Notes: generated by a model not told the origin, from the letters alone. Shown: positions 35,523-45,115, counted from the stretch's first letter. The stretch is 56,866 nt of DNA from Luteolibacter sp. (GCA_030828305.1 JAURCU010000004.1:1-56866), one strand, 5' to 3'. Numbers and translations: made by a program.

Positions 35523-36923
35523 ATGCCCGAGAACTTCCTCCAGCAGAATCTTTCCCAGACGCAGACTCTCGCGCCCCAGATGCGCAAGAGCCTCGAGATC
35601 CTGCAGGCGAGCAGCATGGAGCTCAGCCAGATCATCAATCAGGCACTCGAAAACAACCCGACCATCGAAGATGTCAGCGAATCCATTTCGCTGGATGAGA
35701 TCAGTGGTGACCCCGGGGAGAATGATCAGCTCGAGAGCCTCAATGAAACCGATGATGACTGGCGTGACCGCAGCATCATGGATGGCAGCATCCAACCGTG
35801 GACCCAGGACAATGAGCAACGACGCCAACATCTCTACGACTCGCTGGTGGCACCTGAAACGCTTCAGCGACACCTGGAGTGCCAACTTCAACTCTCCATG
35901 GTGGAGCCTGAAGTTAGACAAGCCGCCGGGGCAATCATCGGCAACCTGGACGAACGCGGCTTTCTGGACATACCGCTGCACGACCTCGGTATCCGCTTAG
36001 ATCTAGATCACGAGGATCTCGATCAGGCTCTGGCATTGGTTCAATCCTTCGAGCCGCCCGGCGTAGGTGCAGCCGACATCCCCGATTGCCTGATGATTCA
36101 ACTCGAACGCCAAGGTCTCGTTGACTCAATCGAATACCGTAGCGTGCGCGATCACCTAGAAGCGCTTGCCCGCAAACACCACCCCAGGATCGCCAAGGCA
36201 CTCGGCACCACCGTGGAGCGCATCACCGAAGCGGCCGCCAATATCGGACGACTCACCCCCAACCCGGGGGGCGACTTCAACCCCGGCGACAATCCTTACA
36301 TCCAACCCGACGTCATCATCGAAACCAACGAGGACGGCATGCTGACAGCCAGACTCACCGGTGAACAACTTCCCAAGCTACGTATCAACGATTTCTACAA
36401 GGATATGATCGGCAAGCAGGGCATCGATAGCAAGGCACGCGCCTTCCTGCGCGAACACATCCGCGATGGCCGCAGCTTGATTCGTTCGGTGGCGCTGCGT
36501 CAGGAAACCATCCTCGCAATCGCCCACCAACTCATCCTTCGTCAGAAGGAGTTCTTCGACAAAGGGCCTCGCCTGCTGAAACCACTCACCATGAACGAAG
36601 TGGCCGATGCTTTGGGCATGCACGCTACCACCATTTCGCGAGCGGTGGCCGGAAAACACATTCTCACGCCTCAGGGGCTTATGGAAATGCGTTCCTTCTT
36701 CGCCACCGGCTACCAAACCGAGGGTGGTACCGAGATATCGAATGCCGGAGTTCGCGAGGCCATCCAACAACTCGTCGCCAATGAAAACCAGAGCAAGCCT
36801 TTGTCTGATGAGGCCCTGACCAAGGCCCTCAAGCAACAGGGCATCAAGGTGGCACGTCGAACCGTCGCCAAATACCGGGAACAACTCAACATTCTACCCT
36901 CCCATCTCCGCAAGAGCTTCTGA
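35523..36923 (+). CDS. rpoN: RNA polymerase sigma-54 factor
   Basis: This 466-residue protein is sigma-54, which directs RNA polymerase to -24/-12 promoters and needs an AAA+ activator. Region I is the usual Gln/Leu-rich start (LQQNLSQTQTLAPQMRKSLEIL), region II is acidic, and region III has the core-binding and DNA-binding parts, with MNEVADALGMHATTISRAVAGK and the RpoN box ARRTVAKYRE near the C-terminus. The ATG at 35523 gives the family N-terminus; the frame extends to 35490 without support. No hpf or ptsN follows, unlike in Proteobacteria. Confidence 0.96.
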   Translation: MPENFLQQNLSQTQTLAPQMRKSLEILQASSMELSQIINQALENNPTIEDVSESISLDEISGDPGENDQLESLNETDDDWRDRSIMDGSIQPWTQDNEQRRQHLYDSLVAPETLQRHLECQLQLSMVEPEVRQAAGAIIGNLDERGFLDIPLHDLGIRLDLDHEDLDQALALVQSFEPPGVGAADIPDCLMIQLERQGLVDSIEYRSVRDHLEALARKHHPRIAKALGTTVERITEAAANIGRLTPNPGGDFNPGDNPYIQPDVIIETNEDGMLTARLTGEQLPKLRINDFYKDMIGKQGIDSKARAFLREHIRDGRSLIRSVALRQETILAIAHQLILRQKEFFDKGPRLLKPLTMNEVADALGMHATTISRAVAGKHILTPQGLMEMRSFFATGYQTEGGTEISNAGVREAIQQLVANENQSKPLSDEALTKALKQQGIKVARRTVAKYREQLNILPSHLRKSF

Positions 36924-37133
36924 GGCACCCCAACAACTCTCATCGCACCAGAAACTCAAGCGCTTCTTTGACGCTTCGGGGTCATGTCCAACTTCAAGTG
37001 GAACCATTGTTTTCAAAATGGAGGATGATCAGCCGCTCCTGCAGTGCTAAAGAACCGCATTCCATGATAAAGCCAGTCTAGCTGCAATTCCATAGCTTGA
37101 ATTACCTGAATTACACGGCGATGCTCCAGCACC

Positions 37134-38033
37134 TTGGATGACTCATCCGACAACACCCTTGATGAGGAGAACTGGACCCGCGTTGGCAGCTATCAAGACC
37201 TGCGCTCTGCACAGGATCATGCCCTGGTGGTGCTGGCCATGGGATTACCTTGCTGGATCGAAGTGTTTGCAGACCGGCCGGATCACGACCTGCTGGTAAA
37301 CCCAGAATCTTCCGAGCGCGTCTTGATGGAACTGCGCGAGTATGACGCGGAAATGCAAGAGCAACTGGCGCGACCTGTCATGGAACTGGGCAGCTTCGCC
37401 CATTCTCCCGGTTGGGGTGCCTACTTTTTGTGGCTTCTGGTGCTGATAATGGCGCACCGACTTCAGATCCAGCACCCCATTCTTGTTGAACTCGGCGCAT
37501 CCTCCAGCCTAGAACTCATAGAGGGCAATCAATGGTGGCGACCCTTCACCGCCCTTTTTTTCCATGCTGACGTGGAACATCTCCTGGGCAACCTGCTCAG
37601 CGGTCTTTTCTTTACCACCTTGGTCGCGAGTTCACTTGGAGCGTGGCGAGGCTGGTTGCTCATTCTTACCTGCGGCACCCTCGGCAACGCCACGACCTGC
37701 ATCCTGGTGTATCCGGCTGCCTATCAATCCATCGGGGCGTCCACTGCAGTGTTTGCCGCCTTGGGCATCCTCTCTGGGGTCGGTGTCGCCTGGATGCTTC
37801 GATTCCGCACCCAGATTCCATGGTTGCGTGTCATCGCTCCAATACTCGGCGGCATCATAGTACTCGGAATGACAGGCTCAGGCGCACCCGATGGCAATAC
37901 CGACATCATGGGCCATGTCTTTGGTTTTGTCTTCGGGGTCATCACAGGAGCGCTTGCCGGCAGCCTGTCGGAGACGATCAGCTGTAAAGCGAATTGCGGA
38001 ACTTCGAAGGCGGAATCCGATGCACTGACTTGA
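37134..38033 (+). CDS. Rhomboid-family intramembrane serine protease
   Basis: This 299-residue protein has a cytosolic N-terminal part of about 95 residues resembling a small DUF2007-like or phage-tail-free domain (not assigned) and then a six-helix rhomboid core. HADVEHLLGN is the conserved second-helix motif, the nucleophile is Ser203 in GASTAVF, and the general base is His261 in MGHVFGF. Rhomboids cleave transmembrane segments of other proteins; the substrate is unknown. The first canonical start is TTG 37134, as the frame has no ATG upstream before a stop at 37107. Its 3' end overlaps the convergent AraC gene by 56 bases. The 210-base upstream gap holds nothing I can name. Confidence 0.88.
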   Translation: MDDSSDNTLDEENWTRVGSYQDLRSAQDHALVVLAMGLPCWIEVFADRPDHDLLVNPESSERVLMELREYDAEMQEQLARPVMELGSFAHSPGWGAYFLWLLVLIMAHRLQIQHPILVELGASSSLELIEGNQWWRPFTALFFHADVEHLLGNLLSGLFFTTLVASSLGAWRGWLLILTCGTLGNATTCILVYPAAYQSIGASTAVFAALGILSGVGVAWMLRFRTQIPWLRVIAPILGGIIVLGMTGSGAPDGNTDIMGHVFGFVFGVITGALAGSLSETISCKANCGTSKAESDALT

Positions 38034-38844
38034 ATACGCGCGAAAAGTGGAAGGGGTCCTTGTAGCCCATGCGTTGTGCGACCGAACGCACACTGGAGCC
38101 ATCTTCAAGTAACAGGCGCGATGCATGGTCCATGCGCAAACGAGTAAGAAACTGGTAGGGACTTTCGTCATGGAAGCGGGCAAAGAGACGACAAAGGTAG
38201 GCAGCCTCAACGCCGCAACCCTTGGCCACGGCATCGAGACTTTGCAGCTCGAGGTAGCCATTCTCGATGTATTGCCGTGCCCTAGAGTAAGTCAGGTAAG
38301 CGGGCGAATCCGTATCGATGTTGCCGGCGGAGTCATCCAAGCAAAGCAGCAGCAACTCACGAACGATGAGTGAGCAAAGGGATTCGGTCAGCTTGGACTT
38401 ACGCACACCACGCTCGATCAGCATGCTAAACGCTCGGCGAACCGATTCTCCACGGTGGCAATATGCCATCGTTGCAACCTCAATCTCATGCTGCTTGAGA
38501 AAGCCCTCCACCTGACGGCCGTGGAAGGTGACAAAATACTTACCGAGGGGATTCTCACTGGAAGTTTGGATCCTGTGTGGTGTGTTGGGCCCATAGATGA
38601 AGAAGCTTCCGGGATGCAGATCGTAATCAGCACCGTTAAGATTGAGCTTTCCCTCACCGCGATCCACAAATTCCAGGCAATACCAGTCGAGACTGGAACG
38701 ATCGATCCTGTAATCGGGTCGGCAACGTTCAAAACCACCGCTGGCCACCGCGAACTCTTGGTCTGGCGAGGGTTCGATGAAGAAGAGCCGTGATAGCTCG
38801 ACCTGTTTTGAAATGTAGTCAGGAGTTTGTTCAATTTCCTTCAT
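37978..38844 (-). CDS. AraC-family transcriptional regulator
   Basis: This 288-residue regulator has an N-terminal cupin-like sugar-binding domain (including GADYDLHPGSFFIYGPNTPH) and a C-terminal pair of helix-turn-helix motifs: SLDAVAKGCGVEAAYLCRLF and SVRSVAQRMGYKDPFHFSRVFK, the second being the classical AraC signature, followed by P-x-x-F/Y-R (PPSKFRNS). It starts at ATG 38844 and is divergent from fucI with a 211-base gap, so control of fucI by a sugar signal is the natural guess. It overlaps the end of the rhomboid gene. Confidence 0.9.
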   Translation of the reverse strand: MKEIEQTPDYISKQVELSRLFFIEPSPDQEFAVASGGFERCRPDYRIDRSSLDWYCLEFVDRGEGKLNLNGADYDLHPGSFFIYGPNTPHRIQTSSENPLGKYFVTFHGRQVEGFLKQHEIEVATMAYCHRGESVRRAFSMLIERGVRKSKLTESLCSLIVRELLLLCLDDSAGNIDTDSPAYLTYSRARQYIENGYLELQSLDAVAKGCGVEAAYLCRLFARFHDESPYQFLTRLRMDHASRLLLEDGSSVRSVAQRMGYKDPFHFSRVFKSVHRIPPSKFRNSLYS

Positions 38845-39055
38845 ATCCACAGTGCATCCTGCCAAAGCTCAGCAAACAATCTAAATTTGGACAGGATGTA
38901 CAAAAAAATCAGACACCTACATCTGCATGAGAATGCCATGTTTACTATCCAATCCATCAGGCATGATTTGATCTGACCGTTACCGAGCAATGATGCGAAA
39001 TGGGTCTGGAAATCCACCCTTGGATTCCATATCCATCAGGGGTTACCCATTGCCC
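38845..39055. promoter_or_regulatory. Divergent araC-type/fucI control region
   Basis: This 211-base AT-richer stretch separates two divergent starts and must hold both promoters. It contains TTTGGACAGGATGTAC, an A7 tract (38902-38908) and TACTATCCAATCC. No exact operator pair or strong -35/-10 set is evident by eye. Confidence 0.45.
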
Positions 39056-40852
39056 ATGAAAAAAGCTGTGTATCCAAGAATCGGCATCCGTCCCTGCATC
39101 GATGGACGACTCGGAGGGGTTCGCGAATCCCTTGAGGCGCGCACGATGCAGCTCGCCGAGTCGGTCGCAAATTTCTATGCCAAGCACTTGCGCTATCCGG
39201 ACGGATCGCCGGTGCAGTGTGTCATCGCGAATACCTGCATTGGTGGTGTGGCCGAGGCTGCCGCTTGTGCTGAAAGTTTTCGCGCAAAGAACGTAGGCGT
39301 TTCCCTGAGCGTCACCCCCTGCTGGTGCTACGGCTCTGAAACCATGGACATGGACCCTCACACCCCCAAGGCGGTCTGGGGTTTCAACGGCACGGAGCGC
39401 CCAGGAGCCGTCTATCTTGCCGCCGTCTTGGCTGGTCATACCCAGAAAGGAATTCCCGCTTTCGGCATTTATGGCAAGGACGTCCAAGCGGCCGACGACA
39501 CCAGCATTCCCGAAGACGTGCAGGGCAAGTTGCTTGCCTTTGCCAAGTGCGGTTTGGCCGTGGCACTCATGCGCGGCAAGTCCTACCTATCAATCGGCGG
39601 CACCTCCATGGGGATCGCCGGTTCGCTCGTGGATCCCGCGTTATGGGAAAAGTGGCTCGGCATGCGCGTCGAGGCCATCGACATGACCGAGATGATCGGC
39701 CGCATGCAGAAGGGCCAATACGACCAGAAGGAATTCGCTACCGCACTCACCTGGGTCAAGAAGCACTGCAAGGAGGGTAAGGACTACAACTCACCCGAGA
39801 CCACCCGCCTGCGCGAGCAACTCGACAGTGAGTGGGAAGACAGCGTGAAGATGGCACTCATCGCCCGCGACCTGATGGTCGGCAACCCAAAGCTCAGCAA
39901 CAAAAAGGTTGGTGGAATTCAACTTGCTGAGCAGGCCAACGGCCACAATGCGATTGCCGCCGGCTTTCAGGGCCAACGCCAATGGACCGACCACTTCCCC
40001 AACGGGGACTTCATGGAAGCCATCCTCAATTCTTCCTTCGACTGGAACGGCAAACGCGCGCCGCATCTTCTCGCCACCGAGAACGACGCCCTCAACGGCG
40101 CCGGCATGCTCTTTGGCTACCTCCTCACCCACACCGCCCAGATCTTCGCCGACCTGCGCACCTACTGGAGCAAGGACGCCATCAAGGAGGCCAGCGGTAA
40201 AGCGCTGAAGCACCCCCTGGTAAAGGACGGCATTCTCCATCTCATCAACTCGGGCCCCGCCGCCCTCGATGGCACCGGCGAGCAAAGTCTCAAGGGCGAG
40301 CCCGCGATCAAGCCGCACTACCAGCTCACCCAGCCCGAAATCAACAAATGCCTCAAGGCCACCAGCTGGCATCCTTCCATCACCGAATATTTCCCGGGAG
40401 GTGGTTGGAGTACCCGCTTTCGCACCAAAGGCGGCATGAAGGCGACCATGATTCGCCTCAACCTGGTAGATGGTCTGGGCCCAGCCCTGCAGATCGCGGA
40501 GGGGCACACCATCGACCTGCCTGACGCCATCCACGATGCGCTGGACCAGCGCACCAACCCCACTTGGCCGACCACCTGGTTCGCGCCCAATCTCACCGGC
40601 GAGGCCGCCTTCCGCAGCGCGTATGAAGTCATGAATCACTGGGGTGCCAACCACTGTGTGATGAGTTACGGACACATCGGCCATCTCTACATCACTTTGG
40701 CCTCCATGCTGCGCATCCCCGTCTACATGCACAATGTTGAAGAGGATCGCGTATTTCGCCCAAGCGCCTGGCGGGCGTTTGGCACTGCTGACTTGGAAGG
40801 AGCAGACTTTCGCGCATGCCGGAATTATGGTCCACTTTACGGCAAGGTGTAG
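39056..40852 (+). CDS. fucI: L-fucose isomerase
   Basis: FucI interconverts L-fucose (or D-arabinose) and L-fuculose with a manganese ion, the first step of fucose use. The 598-residue protein follows the family throughout: [19 protein letters not shown] at the N-terminus, [33 protein letters not shown], and the metal-site region [20 protein letters not shown] with Glu and Asp. The C-terminus [18 protein letters not shown] carries the metal-binding His. The ATG at 39056 ([10 protein letters not shown]) fits. The divergent AraC gene probably regulates it. No fucose kinase, aldolase or permease is adjacent. The TAG stop forms the start of a 7-bp hairpin. Confidence 0.95.
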   Translation: MKKAVYPRIGIRPCIDGRLGGVRESLEARTMQLAESVANFYAKHLRYPDGSPVQCVIANTCIGGVAEAAACAESFRAKNVGVSLSVTPCWCYGSETMDMDPHTPKAVWGFNGTERPGAVYLAAVLAGHTQKGIPAFGIYGKDVQAADDTSIPEDVQGKLLAFAKCGLAVALMRGKSYLSIGGTSMGIAGSLVDPALWEKWLGMRVEAIDMTEMIGRMQKGQYDQKEFATALTWVKKHCKEGKDYNSPETTRLREQLDSEWEDSVKMALIARDLMVGNPKLSNKKVGGIQLAEQANGHNAIAAGFQGQRQWTDHFPNGDFMEAILNSSFDWNGKRAPHLLATENDALNGAGMLFGYLLTHTAQIFADLRTYWSKDAIKEASGKALKHPLVKDGILHLINSGPAALDGTGEQSLKGEPAIKPHYQLTQPEINKCLKATSWHPSITEYFPGGGWSTRFRTKGGMKATMIRLNLVDGLGPALQIAEGHTIDLPDAIHDALDQRTNPTWPTTWFAPNLTGEAAFRSAYEVMNHWGANHCVMSYGHIGHLYITLASMLRIPVYMHNVEEDRVFRPSAWRAFGTADLEGADFRACRNYGPLYGKV

Positions 40853-40886
40853 GCGGCAAAGCCGCCTGTTCCTGGTTCCTGGTTTA
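40851..40886 (+). repeat. Stop-overlapping hairpin and TTCCTGG repeats after fucI
   Basis: AGGCGGC, loop AAA, GCCGCCT begins with the last two bases of the fucI TAG and is followed by GTTCCTGGTTCCTGG. It is the cleanest copy of the stop-hairpin plus repeat layout. Confidence 0.7.
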
Positions 40887-40898
40887 ATTTATTGATTC

Positions 40899-41243
40899 AT
40901 GGAGGAACTCTTCCGTGATCAGGACATCCTCAAGGTCAGCTTCTACAAGCAACTCCTCGAGGCGCAAGGCATCCCCACAATGGTCCGCCCGAACAAGGAC
41001 GCCATGAAATCCGGCTGGCCCGCGATCCCCTTTGCAGGGTGAGCTCCGTCCATTTGGGTAGCCGATGACCCATACGATGAGGAGGCCATGGATATCATCC
41101 GCAAACACATGGCCGAAACCGATAAGCTCAATCAGGAAACCCGAGGGCACGGAAGCCCCCGCCCCGACTGTGGCGAAACCGATCCCGGCAACCTCGCCGA
41201 ATGCTGGTCCTGCCAGAAACCGCTGCATGATGGACCAGATTGA
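40899..41243 (+). pseudogene. DUF2007-type signal-transducing protein with in-frame TGA
   Basis: One continuous frame from ATG 40899 to the TGA at 41241 encodes a DUF2007-like domain (MEELFRDQDILKVSFYKQLL, EAQGIPTMVRPN, then APSIWVADDPYDEEAMDIIR) and a C-terminal partial zinc ribbon (PDCG and CWSC). It is interrupted by an in-frame TGA at 41040-41042, codon 48, in the middle of the domain; both sides read as family sequence. The simplest readings are a nonsense mutation or a base error. Selenocysteine is possible in principle, but no selenium gene is visible and the nearby 5-bp stem (TGGGT/ACCCA) is not a convincing SECIS. DUF2007 proteins are small and of unknown role. Confidence 0.7.
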
Positions 41244-41287
41244 AGCTGTGGGTTGAAGGACGGGCCATAGCCTGATTGATTTCCTGC

Positions 41288-42307
41288 ATGAGCAATTCTG
41301 CCTCCGGATTCTCCATGCCCGCCGAATGGTCGCCCCAGGCGGCGGTGTGGCTTTCGTGGCCGGTGGCCGACCCTCGTCACTGGGGAGGAAGCAAGCTTGA
41401 GTTGATCGAGGCCAAGTTCGCCGAAATTGCGGCAGCCATCTCGCGCTTCGAACCCGTGCGCATCAACGCGCCGGCCGCCAGCCACGATCACATTCTCGAC
41501 GTCTGCAATCGTGCCAAGGCGGTGATGGAGCGGGTCGAGCTCTTCGACCACGCCCACAACGACGTCTGGTGCCGCGACCACGGACCCATCTTTGTAAAGC
41601 ATCAGCAGACGGGTGAAGTGGCCCTCACCGATTGGGAGTTCAACGCCTGGGGCGGTAAATTCGCGCCCTGGGATTTGGACAACTCGATACCAAAGCAAAT
41701 CGCGAAATCCCTGGGCATGCAACGCTTCGAAGGCGGCATGGTGCTCGAGGGTGGTGCGATCGAGGTCAACGCAACGGGTCAATTGCTGACCACCGAAGCG
41801 GTGCTCCTCAACCCCAACCGCAATCCCCTGCTCGGCAAGGAGGAGATCGAAGAAAAACTGCGCGATGGCCTTGGCGTCTCCGACATCCTCTGGCTCAAGC
41901 AAGGCATCGAGGGTGACGATACCGACGGCCACATCGACGACCTCGCGCGCTTCGTGGATGAAAACACAGTACTCGCCTGCACGGACACCCGCATCAACCA
42001 AGCCATCCTCGAAGACAACCTCCAGCGTCTGCGTGGCTTCAACTTCGAAGTCCTCGAACTCCCCCTCCCCGAGGCCTGTGAAGTCCCCGGCTGGCGCCTG
42101 CCCGTACTGCCCGCCTCCTACGTCAACTTCCTCATCGTCAATGATGGCGTTTTGGTGCCCACCTTCCGTCAGTCCAAAAACGACGACCGGGCACTCGGCA
42201 TGATCCGCGAGCTATTCCCGGGTCGGAAAGTCATCGGCATCGATTGCCTCGATCTGGTCGAAGAAGGTGGGACGCTGCACTGCATCTCGCAGCAGCAGCC
42301 GGCTTAA
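41288..42307 (+). CDS. aguA: Agmatine deiminase
   Basis: AguA hydrolyses agmatine to N-carbamoylputrescine and ammonia, a route from arginine to putrescine. The 339-residue protein has the family blocks MPAEWSPQAAVWLSWP, DVWCRDHGPIF, the catalytic-site region EGDDTDGHIDDLARFV, LPVLPASYVNFLI and the C-terminal nucleophile in GGTLHCISQQQP (Cys332). Peptidyl-arginine-deiminase-like relatives share this fold, but the set of motifs fits AguA. No N-carbamoylputrescine amidase (aguB) or arginine decarboxylase lies nearby. Start ATG 41288. Confidence 0.93.
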   Translation: MSNSASGFSMPAEWSPQAAVWLSWPVADPRHWGGSKLELIEAKFAEIAAAISRFEPVRINAPAASHDHILDVCNRAKAVMERVELFDHAHNDVWCRDHGPIFVKHQQTGEVALTDWEFNAWGGKFAPWDLDNSIPKQIAKSLGMQRFEGGMVLEGGAIEVNATGQLLTTEAVLLNPNRNPLLGKEEIEEKLRDGLGVSDILWLKQGIEGDDTDGHIDDLARFVDENTVLACTDTRINQAILEDNLQRLRGFNFEVLELPLPEACEVPGWRLPVLPASYVNFLIVNDGVLVPTFRQSKNDDRALGMIRELFPGRKVIGIDCLDLVEEGGTLHCISQQQPA

Positions 42308-42313
42308 ATAACT

Positions 42314-42376
42314 CCCACGAAAGAAATCGAACCGCTCAGCCCCAAATTTTTTTAACATGATGGATTCTTCCGTGGG
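42314..42376. terminator. Hairpin between convergent aguA and phosphohexomutase genes
   Basis: CCCACGAAAGAAATC and GATTCTTCCGTGGG face each other across about 34 bases, pairing almost completely, with a T8 run inside the loop. Placed between two convergent stops, it could stop transcription from either side. Confidence 0.5.
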
Positions 42377-42379
42377 GTC

Positions 42380-44302
42380 CTAAACCCGCTTCGCCGCATC
42401 CGCCTCCAGCCAAGCCCACATGCTCTCCAGACCTGCAAGGACTGTCTCCTTGGCCGCCGCGAGGTCATCACCCGCATCGGACTTCCCAAAGAGGTAGAAC
42501 TTGATCTTGGGCTCGGTGCCGGAGGGGCGCACAGCAAAGCGGCGGCCGTCTTCGAGGTCAACGAAGAGCATCTTTTCCTTGGGCAGCAAGTCACCTTCCT
42601 GATCGTAGATGTCGTCCACGGCGAAGTTGCGCACGCGCACCACCATACTGCCATCGACCTCACTCGGCGGATTGTCAGCAAAACTCGTGGCGAGGTCTGC
42701 AATCTTGGCAGCACCATCGGCACCTTCCATCACCATGGCCTTGCCGATTTCGAGGTAGTAGCCGTATTCGGTGTAAATGTCGTCGAGCAGTTCGGGCAGG
42801 GTCTTAGCTACCGAGGAAGCATAGGCCGCGACTTCGGCGAACATCAGGGTGGCGCCGTTGGCATCCTTGTCGCGCACGAAGTCGGAGCCGAGGTAGCCGT
42901 AGCTCTCCTCGCCACCGAAGACAAAGAAACGCGAGTATTCGAGACGCAGCTTGCGAGTCTCCTCTTCACTCAGCGAGCGATAGTCGCCCTTCTTGTCGGC
43001 GGGGATGGCTTCCTCGTATTTGCGCAGCTTGCCCGAAATGTATTTGAAGCCGGTGAGGGTATCAACCACGCCCACGCCGAAGCCGTCGGCAATGGCACGC
43101 TGCAGTTCGGTGGTGACCAAGGTTTTCACCAGCACCGCGCGGCTGCGATTGGCCTGGGTGATCCAGCCAAGATCAAAGCAGGTCTTGAGGCGATACCAGG
43201 CCATGAGTGAACCGATCTGGTTACCGGTGAGCAGTTGCATCTTGCCCTCGGCGTTGCGGGCCACCACGCCCATGCGGTCGGCGTCGGGGTCGGTGCCGAT
43301 GACAATTTGGGCACCTTCCTTCTCAGCGAGATCAATACCCATCTGAAGCGCGGGTCCGTTCTCGGGATTGGGTGAGGCAACGGTCGGGAAACTACCGTCC
43401 TGCACGTCCTGTTCAGGAACGGTCAGCACATCAAAACCAAAGCTTTTGAGCATGGGCACATTGATGTGACCACCCGTGCCGTGAAGGTTGGTGAAGACCA
43501 CCTTGGTCGAGGCTCCATCCAAAAGCGAAGGCTGCAGCAAGAGCGCCTTGAGGCGCTCGGTGTATTTGGCGTCCATCTCTTCGCTCATGATGGTTATTGT
43601 TCCGCGCGCGTCATCAGGCACGCACTCGTAACTCTCGGAGTCGATGGCGTTGACCCGTGCAATGATCTTGCTGGCATCTGGCTCCACGATCTGGGCGCCG
43701 TCGTCAAAGTAGGCCTTGAAGCCGTTGTCGTGGCTGGGGTTGTGACTGGCGGTCAGCACCACGCCCGCATCGGCGCGCAGTTCGCGGATGCAAAAGGAGA
43801 GTTGTGGCGTGGAACGCGGCCCATCAAAGAGATAGGCGTCGCAGCCATGATCCACGCAAACCTTGGCGCAGAACTCGGCGAAGTCGCGCGAAAAGTGACG
43901 AGTGTCGTGGGCAAACACCAGCTTGGGCTTGCGATCCTTCACGACTTCCCTGGCGTGCTCAATGAGGCCACGCACCGCGCGACCCACGTTGAAAAAGTTC
44001 ATCGTGGCCGTGCCCACGCAGGGATGCTCGGGTCGACCGTTGGAACCACCCGCACCCTGTTCCACTTCGGTCACCACCCGGCCGATGGTGCGGCCCCGCA
44101 GACCACCGGTGCCGAAGGCCAGGGTCTTGAAGAAACGATCGTTGAGTTCCTGCCATTCACCCTTGGTGACCAACTCTTCGATGGCCTTGGGCGCGATATC
44201 ACTGGTGGTGCCGGCCAAGAGGGACTCGATGTTGGTTTTGGCGTCAGCAAGTAGTTTGCCGTCTTCAACAGCAGCTTGGAGAGAGGAAGCAAGATCGGAC
44301 AT
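42380..44302 (-). CDS. Phosphoglucomutase / phosphomannomutase (alpha-D-phosphohexomutase)
   Basis: This 640-residue protein moves phosphate between C1 and C6 of a hexose. The phosphoserine loop TASHNPSHDNGFKAYF is intact, the metal loop is GTDPDADRMGVVA, the sugar-binding loop is FGGEESYGYLGSDF and the C-terminal phosphate-binding loop is RPSGTEPKIKFYLF. Together with the N-terminal FGTGGLRG, these place it with the long (about 570-640 residue) PGM/PMM form common in Bacteroidota-Verrucomicrobiota relatives; glucose is the likely substrate. ATG 44302 gives the expected start. It follows pyrF by 36 bases on the same strand, so they share a transcript. Confidence 0.93.
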   Translation of the reverse strand: MSDLASSLQAAVEDGKLLADAKTNIESLLAGTTSDIAPKAIEELVTKGEWQELNDRFFKTLAFGTGGLRGRTIGRVVTEVEQGAGGSNGRPEHPCVGTATMNFFNVGRAVRGLIEHAREVVKDRKPKLVFAHDTRHFSRDFAEFCAKVCVDHGCDAYLFDGPRSTPQLSFCIRELRADAGVVLTASHNPSHDNGFKAYFDDGAQIVEPDASKIIARVNAIDSESYECVPDDARGTITIMSEEMDAKYTERLKALLLQPSLLDGASTKVVFTNLHGTGGHINVPMLKSFGFDVLTVPEQDVQDGSFPTVASPNPENGPALQMGIDLAEKEGAQIVIGTDPDADRMGVVARNAEGKMQLLTGNQIGSLMAWYRLKTCFDLGWITQANRSRAVLVKTLVTTELQRAIADGFGVGVVDTLTGFKYISGKLRKYEEAIPADKKGDYRSLSEEETRKLRLEYSRFFVFGGEESYGYLGSDFVRDKDANGATLMFAEVAAYASSVAKTLPELLDDIYTEYGYYLEIGKAMVMEGADGAAKIADLATSFADNPPSEVDGSMVVRVRNFAVDDIYDQEGDLLPKEKMLFVDLEDGRRFAVRPSGTEPKIKFYLFGKSDAGDDLAAAKETVLAGLESMWAWLEADAAKRV

Positions 44303-44338
44303 GGGTCGTTCGGAGAGCAATGGGAAAGGGTCGCTTAA

Positions 44339-45115
44339 TCAGGCGGTATAGCCAGCGGCGATAACATCAGCCCAATATTCGGCGCGCTCGGCGAAGCTAC
44401 GATCGTCATCAGCATAGAGGATGCCACGCGAGACATTGATCACGTCGGGAGCGCTGCGGCCCGCGTTGGCCAAGGCGTCGAGACTGCCGCCCTGGGCACC
44501 CAAACCCGGCACCAGCAGTGGTGCATCCGGCATCTTGGCGAGCACATCGGCGGCATTGGTCAGACCGACCACGTAGCCAACGTCGGTGTCGCGGCCTTCT
44601 TCCTCGGCGCGGGCACCCAGCGCGGGCACCAACTCGAAGACCGAGCGACCGTCGGCCAACTGCTGTTGCTGGAAGTCAGCAGTGCCGGCATTGGAGGTCA
44701 CGGCCAACAGATAGATGCCCTTGCCGGGCCAATCGAGGAATGGCTCGATGGAATCGTAGCCCAAGAAAGGATTGAGAGTGACGGCATCGACGTTCCAGTT
44801 CTCGAAGTAGCCTTTGGCGTAATACTTCTGAGTCTCGCCAATGTCACTGCGCTTGGCATCGAGAATGACAGGAACTTCATCAGGCATGTCCTCGAGCAGA
44901 TCTTCGAGCACCTTGATGCCCTTGATGCCCATGGCCTCAAAATAGGCCATATTGGGCTTGAAAGCCGCGGCCTGATCCGCCGTCTCTTCGATCACCTCCT
45001 TGAGGAAGTCGTAAGCGGCATTGGCGCCTCCGCTGACCGGTCTCGGATCCAATCCCACACAAAGGCGGGAACCGGTTTTTTCGATGCGTTGTTGAAGGCG
45101 TTGGGCGTAGCGCAT
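44339..45115 (-). CDS. pyrF: Orotidine 5'-phosphate decarboxylase (type 2)
   Basis: PyrF decarboxylates OMP to UMP, the last step of de novo pyrimidine synthesis. This 258-residue protein is the PyrF type-2 form, recognised from SRLCVGLDPRP at the N-terminus and the catalytic block ILDAKRSDIGETQKYYAKG (Asp-Lys-x-x-Asp type: D-A-K-R-S-D-I). VPGLGAQGG and the phosphate-binding INVSRGILYA complete it. Start ATG 45115; the 188-base gap to the divergent HiPIP gene must hold promoters for both. Confidence 0.95.
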   Translation of the reverse strand: MRYAQRLQQRIEKTGSRLCVGLDPRPVSGGANAAYDFLKEVIEETADQAAAFKPNMAYFEAMGIKGIKVLEDLLEDMPDEVPVILDAKRSDIGETQKYYAKGYFENWNVDAVTLNPFLGYDSIEPFLDWPGKGIYLLAVTSNAGTADFQQQQLADGRSVFELVPALGARAEEEGRDTDVGYVVGLTNAADVLAKMPDAPLLVPGLGAQGGSLDALANAGRSAPDVINVSRGILYADDDRSFAERAEYWADVIAAGYTA

